From assembly GCA_964387795.1 (NCBI GenBank), contig CAYLYP010000140.1:1-5058 (forward strand): a DNA stretch of 5,058 bases, in the 5' to 3' direction. The notes under the pieces were generated by a model. The model saw nothing but the letters and a program-made list of their open reading frames with translations, searched no databases and was not told the origin of the DNA. This document shows, piece by piece, positions 1 to 5,058 of the stretch. Position 1 is the first letter of the stretch, and each line of letters starts with the position of its first letter. This DNA comes from CAYLYP01 sp964387795. GTDB lineage: Bacteria; Bacteroidota; Bacteroidia; Bacteroidales; UBA7960. The translations under genes were made by a program, and so were the position numbers.

Positions 1-336
1 GCCAATGAAGTAAGAAAACTTGCTGAACAAAGTAAAGCAGCAGCAGAAGAAATTGTTGGTCTGGCAAACAATAGTTTAGATGTTACAGAAAAAGCAGCTG
101 AACTGATGATGAAGATAATCCCTGATATCAAACGTACAGTAACGCTTATTCAGGAAATTGCAGCAGCCAGCATTGAGCAAAAATCAGGGGCAGGCCAGAT
201 CAATGAAGCTGTTCAGCAGCTATCCCTCGTTACCCAACAGAATGCATCTGCCTCTGAAGAACTAGCTGCCAGTGCAGATTCTCTTAACGAAAAAGCTACC
301 AAACTTACTGAGCTCATGGAATATTTTAAGGTTTAA
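1..336 (+). CDS. Methyl-accepting chemotaxis protein, C-terminal fragment (5' end outside window)
   Basis: Frame 1 is open from the first base to TAA at 334-336, giving the last 111 residues of a chemoreceptor. The fragment begins ANEVRKLAEQS, which in this family follows directly after the GFAVVA segment of the cytoplasmic hairpin tip that contacts CheA and CheW. The rest is the descending arm of the antiparallel coiled coil: Ala/Glu/Gln-rich heptads with sites of the type that CheR and CheB methylate and demethylate (for example the QQNASASEELAAS stretch). The protein ends in EYFKV. No NWETF-like CheR-tethering pentapeptide is present at the C-terminus. Sensor domain, HAMP domain and membrane helices lie outside the window, so the ligand and membrane topology cannot be stated. 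An internal ATG at 106 is not a plausible start because homology runs through it. A terminator follows 85 bases downstream, so this gene ends its transcript. Confidence 0.95.
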   Translation, partial: ANEVRKLAEQSKAAAEEIVGLANNSLDVTEKAAELMMKIIPDIKRTVTLIQEIAAASIEQKSGAGQINEAVQQLSLVTQQNASASEELAASADSLNEKATKLTELMEYFKV

Positions 337-420
337 CAGCTCTTTGTGCTCAATTGGAATAAATCATGTTGTTAATTGTTGACATAGTTGTTTAGTTTGT
401 TTTAGTGAGTTTTTAACTTA

Positions 421-457
421 AAGGCCCGTAGGATTATTTTAATTTTATGGGCTTTTT
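421..457 (+). terminator. Intrinsic terminator after the chemoreceptor gene
   Basis: GCCCGTA (424-430) pairs with TATGGGC (446-452), a 7-bp stem with one G-U wobble around an AT-rich loop of 15 bases. Five T residues follow at 453-457, and the region continues T-rich. AA at 421-422 can add two more pairs across a bulged G. The geometry and position, after the chemoreceptor stop and before the next gene on the same strand, fit a Rho-independent terminator. Confidence 0.75.
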
Positions 458-504
458 GTTTATTGTATTTTGCTCGAAATGAGGTTAATTGTTTTGGCTT
501 TTGC

Positions 505-512
505 TACCTTTG
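505..512 (+). promoter_or_regulatory. Candidate Bacteroidota minus-7 box for the RNA methyltransferase gene
   Basis: TACCTTTG matches the phylum's TAnnTTTG minus-7 consensus exactly. Transcription would start near 518-520, about 20 bases before the ATG at 540, which leaves a short leader. No TTTG or TTG is seen at the usual spacing of about 19-20 bases upstream (the nearest TTG, at 489-491, is only 13 bases away), so this is a half-match. It lies downstream of the chemoreceptor terminator, where a new promoter is expected. Confidence 0.45.
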
Positions 513-539
513 TGGCTCATAATTATTTTATTTGCTTTT

Positions 540-1076
540 ATGCGAAAACTTAGCAATGACGAGCTTAACAGGCTCTCTCCCCAGGAATACAAACAGGCTG
601 AAAAAACACCAGTTGTTATTGTTTTGGATAATATCAGGAGCATGATGAATATTGGATCTGTGTTCCGCACTTCTGATGCTTTCAGGATACATTCCGTCTT
701 GCTTTGTGGTATAACCGCCTGTCCTCCCAACAAAGAAATTCATAAAACAGCACTGGGGGCAACCGAATCTGTTGACTGGCGTTATTATGAGAATACAATA
801 GATGCAGTTCAGGAGCTTGCTCAGCAAGGTTTTGAAATCTATTCAATAGAGCAGGCTGAAAATAGCATCATGCTCAATGATTTTATGCCCAGCCCTGACA
901 AAAAATATGCCCTGGTCTTCGGGAATGAAATCCAGGGCGTTGGGCAGGATGTTGTAAATCTTTCGCATGGCTGTATTGAAATTCCTCAGATAGGAACCAA
1001 GCATTCTTTAAATATCTCTGTAGCAGCCGGTGTTGTGATTTGGGATGTCGTTAGTAAACTTGGCCTGTTTAATTGA
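540..1076 (+). CDS. TrmH/SpoU-family RNA 2'-O-ribose methyltransferase (178 aa)
   Basis: A small SPOUT-class enzyme expected to transfer a methyl group from S-adenosylmethionine to a ribose 2'-OH of tRNA or rRNA; the exact nucleotide cannot be told from sequence. All three SpoU motifs are present. Motif 1 is N37-I-G-S-V-F-R43, with the catalytic-type Asn and Arg. Motif 2 is FGNEIQGV at 127-134. Motif 3 spans 147-165, with EIPQIGTKHSLNIS supplying the SAM-binding trefoil knot. At 178 residues it is the minimal catalytic domain without the N-terminal RNA-binding extension of RlmB-like enzymes, which is common in Bacteroidota. The ATG at 540 is preferred because family members begin MRKLS. An in-frame TTG at 489 would add 17 hydrophobic residues, but the DNA there holds the presumed promoter. 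The 3' end overlaps the convergent unknown gene by 8 bases. I recall trmH-type genes lying near ubiE and porT in other Bacteroidota; here two genes intervene and the strand is opposite. Confidence 0.92.
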   Translation: MRKLSNDELNRLSPQEYKQAEKTPVVIVLDNIRSMMNIGSVFRTSDAFRIHSVLLCGITACPPNKEIHKTALGATESVDWRYYENTIDAVQELAQQGFEIYSIEQAENSIMLNDFMPSPDKKYALVFGNEIQGVGQDVVNLSHGCIEIPQIGTKHSLNISVAAGVVIWDVVSKLGLFN

Positions 1077-1752
1077 TTTTATCATGATCGGCCTGGAAGC
1101 GGAAGCCAAGGCGCTTACCGGTCTTTGTCTTCATGTTATAGGCATTCTCCTGCATTTCCAAAACGCTTACCTCTTTTACAAGGTCATAAGGAGGGGTCAG
1201 TAAGTCAAAGTCAATTGAATAAATCATTGCTGATTCAATGATGTTCACCAAATCCATTTTATTAATGGGTTCCTTGCTAAACTGTGCATAAGAAAACCCA
1301 CTTTGTCTTTTTCCTTCAACGATGAAATGCCTGTCTTTATTGATGAAAATCCTGGCAACAAGATAGCCCAGGTCATTAACCCTGTTGTATCTGAATGAGT
1401 CGGCAAGGAAATTGTAAACGCTTATAATCCCGCAATACGAACGTGTTGGGTCTTCATTAACATAAGAAGTCTTCATTACCTCATGCATCCGGGGAAATTC
1501 AAAAACATTGGTATGCATTGTGAAAACAAGGATGTCACCCGCAAATCTAAGCTCTCCTTCAAACTCCCCTTTGTCCCTGAATTCTACAACGAGTTTTTTA
1601 TTGATTTTGGTAACTTTACGATCTGTTTCTGAAGCTATTTCCTGGGCTGTTCGTTTTAAGGTCTGGAATGTATGTTGTAGGTTTTCAAATACCTGAAGTT
1701 TCATTGAAGACTTGGTAGTAATTTTATCAACGATGGTTCTTTGAGCATTCAT
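1069..1752 (-). CDS. Conserved Bacteroidota protein of unknown function (227 aa)
   Basis: I recognise this only as a conserved hypothetical protein of Bacteroidota, not as a characterised enzyme. No signal peptide or membrane segment is visible, so it is probably cytoplasmic. Residues about 15-55 look helical and polar, possibly a coiled coil. Residues 53-90 read as alternating beta strands (VVEFRDKGEFEGELRF, DILVFTMHTNVFEF). The middle is rich in aromatic and basic residues (SYCGIISVYNFLADSFRYNR at 105-124, then ARIFINKDRHFIVEGKRQ at 133-150). The C-terminus carries DLLTPPYD (183-190) and TGKRLGFRF (211-219). No known catalytic motif was identified. The ATG at 1752 is chosen; extending to a TTG at 1776 adds eight unconvincing residues. 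It has a candidate promoter at 1835-1842 and a weak terminator behind it from the upstream gene, so it is probably transcribed alone. Its stop overlaps the end of the convergent methyltransferase gene. Confidence 0.85.
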   Translation of the reverse strand: MNAQRTIVDKITTKSSMKLQVFENLQHTFQTLKRTAQEIASETDRKVTKINKKLVVEFRDKGEFEGELRFAGDILVFTMHTNVFEFPRMHEVMKTSYVNEDPTRSYCGIISVYNFLADSFRYNRVNDLGYLVARIFINKDRHFIVEGKRQSGFSYAQFSKEPINKMDLVNIIESAMIYSIDFDLLTPPYDLVKEVSVLEMQENAYNMKTKTGKRLGFRFQADHDKIN

Positions 1753-1805
1753 AGAATTCAAAATTAAGTTTAACAAAAAGGAAATACCTCATTAAAAATC
1801 CTTAT

Positions 1806-1827
1806 ACATACATGGGCCATTGTATGT
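1806..1827 (-). other. Inverted repeat at the predicted mRNA 5' end of the unknown gene
   Basis: ACATACA (1806-1812) and TGTATGT (1821-1827) are perfect inverted repeats around an 8-base centre whose middle GGCC also self-pairs. The element sits just downstream of the minus-7 box at 1835-1842, so it would be the first structure in the transcript or an operator covering the start site. No protein is known to bind it. Confidence 0.45.
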
Positions 1828-1834
1828 TTCAATG

Positions 1835-1842
1835 CAAAGGTA
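1835..1842 (-). promoter_or_regulatory. Candidate minus-7 box for the unknown gene at 1069-1752
   Basis: Read on the minus strand this is TACCTTTG followed by CA, an exact match to the TAnnTTTG consensus and the same core as the box before the methyltransferase gene. Transcription would begin near 1828-1830, leaving a leader of about 75 bases before the ATG at 1752. No clear TTTG is present at the minus-33 position. Confidence 0.5.
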
Positions 1843-1870
1843 AAAGAAAATAAAAACCATCGGCTTTTTA
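1843..1870 (-). terminator. Weak AT-type terminator after the FAD dehydrogenase gene
   Basis: On the minus strand TAAAAA, a bulged G, then CC pairs with GGTTTTTA across a GAT loop (positions 1851-1870). A very T-rich run, TTTTCTTTTA, follows at 1841-1850. The stem is weak (two G-C pairs), but the U-rich tail and the place, 11 bases after the FAD gene's stop codon, suit a leaky terminator. A second 7-bp inverted repeat (1869-1875 with 1884-1890) straddles the stop codon and may help. Confidence 0.4.
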
Positions 1871-1880
1871 ACAGAAAAAA

Positions 1881-3449
1881 CTATCTGTTATACAATGCAG
1901 CAGCAGCCCTGGCGCAATTTTCGCCATCCATGGCCGAGGAGACGATACCACCTGCATAGCCTGCACCTTCGCCTGATGGGAAGAGCCTTTTTATCTGAAC
2001 ATGCTCATAGCTTTGAGGGTCCCTTGGGATACGCACAGGTGAAGATGTCCGGGATTCTGTGCCTAAAAGAAGGGCTTCATTTGTAAAATAGCCTTTCATC
2101 TTTTTCCCAAATTCGATAAAGCCCTGTTGTAATGCAGATGCAACAAATGGGGGCAATATCTGGTGCAGGGGCGCAGAGCTTATTCCCGGGTTAAATGTGG
2201 TTTCAGGTAGTGAAGATGAAATCTTTCCAGATGAAAAGTCAGCCATTCTTTGAGCAGGTGCAGCCTGATTGCTGCCACCTGCAATGAAGCATGCTTTTTC
2301 AATATCTTTTTGAAATGCAAGTCCTTTTAATGCACCATAGTCATCATATCCATGAATGTCTTCGGGATTCACTGTAACAACAATCCCGCTATTGGCATAA
2401 GGGCCATTGCGCTTTGAATTCGACATCCCATTTACAACCAAAAGCCCGGGCTCTGTAGTGGCAGGAACGATGATACCACCGGGGCACATACAAAATGAAA
2501 ATACGCCCCTGTCATTAACCTGCTGAACAAGTTTATATGTTGCCGGGGGAAGGAAATCACCCCTGTTGTCTGTTTTATATTGAATGCTGTCAATCAATGC
2601 CTGTGGGTGTTCAACCCTTACGCCTAAGGCAAAAGGTTTGGGTTCAAGCGCGATATGTTTTTTTTCAAGCAACTCATAAATATCGTGTGCCGAATGGCCT
2701 GTTGCCAGGATAACAGCATCTCCTGAAATTTCATTTCCTTTACTTGTCCTGATCCCTTTTACTTCATTGTTTTCGATGATTAAATCACTGAGCCGGGTGT
2801 TGAACAATACCTCTCCCCCCGCATCTAAAATGGTGTTTCTGATGGATGTGATAATGGATGGCAGTTTGTCGCTCCCAATGTGGGGATGGGCTTCATATAA
2901 GATGTCGGGGTTGGCGCCATGGGCAGTAAATATCTTAAGGATACGGTTGATATCGCCCCTTTTATTGCTGCGGGTATAGAGCTTACCATCCGAAAAGGTA
3001 CCTGCCCCTCCTTCACCAAAGCAATAGTTTGAGTCAGGGTTGATATAGCTGGCAGTCTGTGGCCTGTTAATTGTAGCCACGTCTGCTTTTCGCTGGCTCA
3101 CATCTTTTCCTCTTTCAATGATAACAGGTTTTATTCCATGTTCAATAAGGCATAGGGCAGCAAACAATCCTGCAGGGCCAGCCCCAACTACAATAACCCG
3201 TTTATTAGACCTGACTCGGGGCCACCACGTCTTTACCGAAGGCTCCACCTGCGGCTGTTCATCAATGAAGACATTGAACAGCATGACTATTTTTACATGT
3301 GCGCCCCTGGCATCAATGCTTTTCTTAATAATCTGATATGAAGATATGCGGTTTTTGGGAATGTTTATTTTCCTCGATAATAAAGGCTTAAAATCATTAA
3401 GTGTGGCAGATTCACGGGGACTCAACCACAATTCAACTTGTCTTTGCAT
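1881..3449 (-). CDS. Uncharacterised FAD-dependent dehydrogenase, COG2509-type (522 aa)
   Basis: A soluble flavoprotein with a two-part layout. Residues 1-75 form a small N-terminal domain with the family-typical IIKKSIDARG (40-49). Next comes a Rossmann FAD-binding fold: VIVVGAGPAGLFAAL (85-99, GxGxxG at 89-94), with the ribose-binding acidic residue E112 in IIERG. Other family signatures are FGEGGAGTFSDGKLYTR (144-160), ATGHSAHDIY (249-258), the Cys-containing FCMCPGG (319-325), ESRTSSPVRIPRD (465-477) and a C-terminal FAD-contacting PSGEGAGYAGG (491-501). The length and complete motifs indicate an intact gene. The physiological substrate of this family is not established to my knowledge; the motifs resemble those of GidA- and geranylgeranyl-reductase-like flavoenzymes but do not match them. 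The ATG at 3449 lies 39 bases after the porT stop, with no terminator between, so co-transcription with porT is likely. No Shine-Dalgarno sequence is seen before the start. Confidence 0.92.
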   Translation of the reverse strand: MQRQVELWLSPRESATLNDFKPLLSRKINIPKNRISSYQIIKKSIDARGAHVKIVMLFNVFIDEQPQVEPSVKTWWPRVRSNKRVIVVGAGPAGLFAALCLIEHGIKPVIIERGKDVSQRKADVATINRPQTASYINPDSNYCFGEGGAGTFSDGKLYTRSNKRGDINRILKIFTAHGANPDILYEAHPHIGSDKLPSIITSIRNTILDAGGEVLFNTRLSDLIIENNEVKGIRTSKGNEISGDAVILATGHSAHDIYELLEKKHIALEPKPFALGVRVEHPQALIDSIQYKTDNRGDFLPPATYKLVQQVNDRGVFSFCMCPGGIIVPATTEPGLLVVNGMSNSKRNGPYANSGIVVTVNPEDIHGYDDYGALKGLAFQKDIEKACFIAGGSNQAAPAQRMADFSSGKISSSLPETTFNPGISSAPLHQILPPFVASALQQGFIEFGKKMKGYFTNEALLLGTESRTSSPVRIPRDPQSYEHVQIKRLFPSGEGAGYAGGIVSSAMDGENCARAAAALYNR

Positions 3450-3488
3450 AGCTTTTGCTTTGTGCTTTAATAAAACAAAAATGCCTTA

Positions 3489-4214
3489 TTATTCAAACAG
3501 GAACGAAACCATTATAATGCGGCTGTTTAGCTTATCGATGCTATTGGTAAAGACTGTGTTTTCGCGTTTCAACATATCCCGGACCCCGAAAGAGGCTTTG
3601 ATCTCGGTTGAGAACTTAAAATAGTAGAAGTAATAATCTATACCTACACCAACCTCATAAAAATAATCATTTTTATACAATTTGACAATCACTTCTTCTT
3701 CCCCTTCTTTTTTATCTTCGGTGGAAGCAAGGTCAATACTATATTTGGCGCCTCCAATCACATAAACCCTTGTATTGTTCATCCTCACCGATTTATATTT
3801 AAAATGCAGCGGGAAATCAATAAAGGTGGATTCAACTTTCTGGGTGCGACGGTAAGGTTCATTGTTTTTAACCCCATCATAGATCAGGCTCCTGTCGCCA
3901 AAGGTAAGTGTTGGGACAAAACGTAAATCCCATTGTGGATGTAACCTTAAGTTACTTACGATCCCAATATTAAAACCATTTTCGGAACGGGTTATCACTG
4001 ATTTCAAGGTGTCGAACTCCCCACTTTCGATAAGCCTGTAATCTTCAATAGGTTTTATAGCAAAATCCATCTTGTTGAAACCTAAGGAGAATCCGAAATG
4101 GTAAGGTTTCAGGTCATAATGGGGAAGGTTCATAAACCTTATTGGCTGCGAAAAACCATTGTTTACAAGAATAAAAAAGCTGAAAAAGATTACAGTTTTT
4201 ATGAGATGTTTCAC
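3489..4214 (-). CDS. porT: Type IX secretion / gliding protein PorT (SprT), 241 aa, GTG start
   Basis: PorT is an envelope protein required for the type IX secretion system, which exports C-terminally tagged proteins across the outer membrane and, in gliding species, delivers surface adhesins. The N-terminus from the GTG at 4214 is a textbook signal peptide: MKHLIK, a hydrophobic core at 7-17, then NNGFS with likely cleavage between residues 22 and 23 (FS|QP). The mature protein opens with NLPHYDLKPYHFGFSLGFN (29-47), the region I recognise as typical of PorT. It continues as alternating beta strands consistent with an outer-membrane barrel, including FIDFPLHFKYK (131-141) and a strongly aromatic strand pair at 186-210, ending in MVSFLFE. 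An upstream TTG at 4262 would add 16 residues before the signal peptide and is rejected; no ATG fits. Position next to ubiE supports the call, since I recall this pairing in other Bacteroidota. Tandem stops (TAA TAA) end the gene. Confidence 0.85.
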   Translation of the reverse strand: MKHLIKTVIFFSFFILVNNGFSQPIRFMNLPHYDLKPYHFGFSLGFNKMDFAIKPIEDYRLIESGEFDTLKSVITRSENGFNIGIVSNLRLHPQWDLRFVPTLTFGDRSLIYDGVKNNEPYRRTQKVESTFIDFPLHFKYKSVRMNNTRVYVIGGAKYSIDLASTEDKKEGEEEVIVKLYKNDYFYEVGVGIDYYFYYFKFSTEIKASFGVRDMLKRENTVFTNSIDKLNSRIIMVSFLFE

Positions 4215-4235
4215 AGGATTAAAGTTAAAAGAGTT

Positions 4236-4243
4236 CAAAATTA
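4236..4243 (-). promoter_or_regulatory. Possible porT promoter (minus-7 box)
   Basis: On the minus strand TAATTTTG fits TAnnTTTG, with a TTG about 16 bases upstream, a little closer than the usual minus-33 spacing. Transcription would start near 4230, about 15 bases before the GTG at 4214. The surrounding DNA is so AT-rich that chance matches are likely, so read-through from ubiE remains the alternative. Confidence 0.3.
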
Positions 4244-4327
4244 TAGTTTTCAAAGCAAACAACCTTAAATAAGATTGAAAAAAATGATTTTTTCTTTTGA
4301 TGTTAACGTGAAAATATTGTTTTTATT

Positions 4328-4343
4328 ATCTGATATTTTTAAT
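4328..4343 (-). repeat. 16-base direct repeat, copy at the 3' end of ubiE
   Basis: On the minus strand ATTAAAAATATCAGAT starts on the last base of the ubiE stop codon. It matches the copy at 5043-5058 in 15 of 16 positions and in the same orientation. The sequence is AT-rich and of low complexity, so the match could be coincidental. Confidence 0.45.
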
Positions 4344-5044
4344 CAGGGTTTATTACAGGTATAGAGCGTTGCGATACCAAAGCTGAGGGGGCGGGCATGT
4401 GTATTTTGAAATCCTGATTTTTCAAGCATTTCAATAAATTTCCCGCCATAAGGAAAGGCCTCCACTGATTGGGGCAGGTAATGATATGCCATTTTGTTTT
4501 TGCTAAACAAACGCCCTATCATAGGCAGGATGTTTTTGAAATAAAAAAGGTAAAATGATTTTATGATCTTGTTTGAGGGAATGGAAAACTCAAGGATAGC
4601 GAGTGTCCCATTTTTATCCAAAACCCTGAAAAGCTCATCCAGCCCTTTTTGCGGGTTCTCAAAGTTTCTGATGCCAAAGCCTATGCTGGCTGCATGAAAG
4701 CTGTTGTCCGGGAATGGGAGTTGTTCACAATCAGCTATCATCAAATCAATTTTATGGGATATGTTTTTTTCTTCGGTTTTCTTTTTTGCAATCCTGAGCA
4801 TTTCTTCCGAAATGTCGATACCTGTGATCTTATCAGGATTGATTTTTAAAAGTTCAATGGCAAGGTCGCCCGTACCTGTAGCAACATCAAGGATGTATTT
4901 TGGATTGTGTTTGCCAATTGCATTGACTGTTTTTCTTCTCCATGATTTATCAATGCCCAATGATAAAAAGTGATTCAGGAAATCATATCTGTATGCGATA
5001 TGGTTAAACATGGAGCGGACTTGTTCTTTTTTGCTGGATGACAT
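4343..5044 (-). CDS. ubiE: Demethylmenaquinone C-methyltransferase UbiE/MenG (233 aa)
   Basis: A class I SAM-dependent methyltransferase that adds the C-methyl group to demethylmenaquinone in the last step of menaquinone synthesis; Bacteroidota use menaquinone, so the menG role is the relevant one. The UbiE signature YDFLNHFLSLGIDKSWRR lies at 20-37. The SAM-binding motif I is ILDVATGTGDLAI (51-63), followed by the acidic ribose-binding site in GIDIS (75-79) and ADCEQLPFPDNSF (104-116). GFGIRNFEN (122-130) and the second signature RVLDKNGTLAILEFSIP (140-156) complete the fold, and the C-terminus SFGIATLYTCNKP is typical. The enzyme is cytoplasmic and probably works at the membrane face on its lipid substrate. 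The ATG at 5044 is supported by an in-frame stop (TAA) 9 bases upstream, so the gene is complete. It has no Shine-Dalgarno sequence. It is followed on the same strand by porT after 128 AT-rich bases. Any promoter lies outside the window. Confidence 0.96.
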   Translation of the reverse strand: MSSSKKEQVRSMFNHIAYRYDFLNHFLSLGIDKSWRRKTVNAIGKHNPKYILDVATGTGDLAIELLKINPDKITGIDISEEMLRIAKKKTEEKNISHKIDLMIADCEQLPFPDNSFHAASIGFGIRNFENPQKGLDELFRVLDKNGTLAILEFSIPSNKIIKSFYLFYFKNILPMIGRLFSKNKMAYHYLPQSVEAFPYGGKFIEMLEKSGFQNTHARPLSFGIATLYTCNKP

Positions 5045-5058
5045 CAGATATTTTTAAT
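5043..5058 (-). repeat. 16-base direct repeat, copy at the 5' end of ubiE
   Basis: On the minus strand ATTAAAAATATCTGAT runs into the ubiE start codon, its last two bases being the A and T of ATG. It differs from the copy at 4328-4343 at one position. It touches the window edge, so the true length of the repeat upstream cannot be seen. Confidence 0.45.

Noticed and set aside
379..399. TTGACA followed by TAGTTTG, resembling a promoter
   Set aside because: The downstream element has only one base between TA and TTTG, and the site lies before the terminator at 421-457, so a transcript from it would be stopped.
489..539. TTG start with GAGG 4 bases upstream, giving the methyltransferase a 17-residue hydrophobic N-terminal segment
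   Set aside because: The family begins at MRKLS. T-rich promoter DNA reads as Leu/Phe/Ile by chance, and the region contains the TACCTTTG box.
528..827. Minus-strand open frames opposite the RNA methyltransferase
   Set aside because: The plus-strand frame carries all three SpoU motifs; the opposite frames have no recognisable features.
3118..3336. Open plus-strand frames inside the FAD gene, and similar ones at 1508-1696, 1895-2086, 2767-2979 and 3346-3624
   Set aside because: They are antisense shadows of strongly conserved minus-strand proteins and show no family features, signal peptide or start context.
3451..3468. Short AAAGC repeats just upstream of the FAD gene start
   Set aside because: Three imperfect 5-base units in A-rich DNA are within chance and have no clear spacing or function.
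4649..4973. Plus-strand open frames opposite ubiE
   Set aside because: Their sequence is explained by the antisense of conserved UbiE motifs, including the SAM-binding loop.
1..5058. CRISPR arrays, tRNA or rRNA genes, insertion sequences, phage genes, toxin-antitoxin or defence genes
   Set aside because: No regular repeats, cloverleaf patterns, transposase motifs or defence-type domains were seen; nearly all sequence is explained by the six genes and their short gaps.

Overview
The window looks like ordinary chromosomal DNA from a member of the Bacteroidota, probably a motile or gliding environmental lineage. Four things point there. There is a PorT/SprT-type type IX secretion protein, whose system is largely confined to this phylum. 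There is a UbiE/MenG quinone methyltransferase next to it. Near-consensus TAnnTTTG minus-7 boxes occur in the gaps, and clear Shine-Dalgarno sequences are absent. The DNA is AT-rich. No prophage, insertion sequence, CRISPR array, tRNA or rRNA was seen.

Layout. Bases 1-336 (+) are the last 111 codons of a methyl-accepting chemotaxis protein cut by the window edge, followed by a good intrinsic terminator (421-457). Bases 540-1076 (+) encode a small TrmH/SpoU-family RNA methyltransferase. It runs tail to tail, with an 8-base overlap, into a minus-strand gene of unknown function (1069-1752). Upstream of that gene, on the same strand, are an uncharacterised FAD-dependent dehydrogenase (1881-3449), porT (3489-4214, GTG start) and ubiE/menG (4343-5044).

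Transcription. On the minus strand the order is ubiE, porT, FAD dehydrogenase, unknown gene. PorT and the FAD gene are 39 bases apart and are probably co-transcribed. UbiE and porT are separated by 128 AT-rich bases with a possible porT promoter. The 128-base gap between the FAD gene and the unknown gene holds a weak AT-type terminator and a good minus-7 box, so the unknown gene is probably its own unit.

Function. UbiE makes menaquinone for respiration. PorT is needed for type IX secretion, which drives gliding and protein export in this phylum. The chemoreceptor feeds a chemotaxis pathway. The methyltransferase modifies RNA, and the FAD enzyme is a soluble redox protein of unknown substrate. 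This is mostly housekeeping. I found no convincing new multi-gene system; the most open items are the unknown conserved protein, the orphan flavoenzyme beside porT, and a near-identical 16-base repeat at each end of ubiE.
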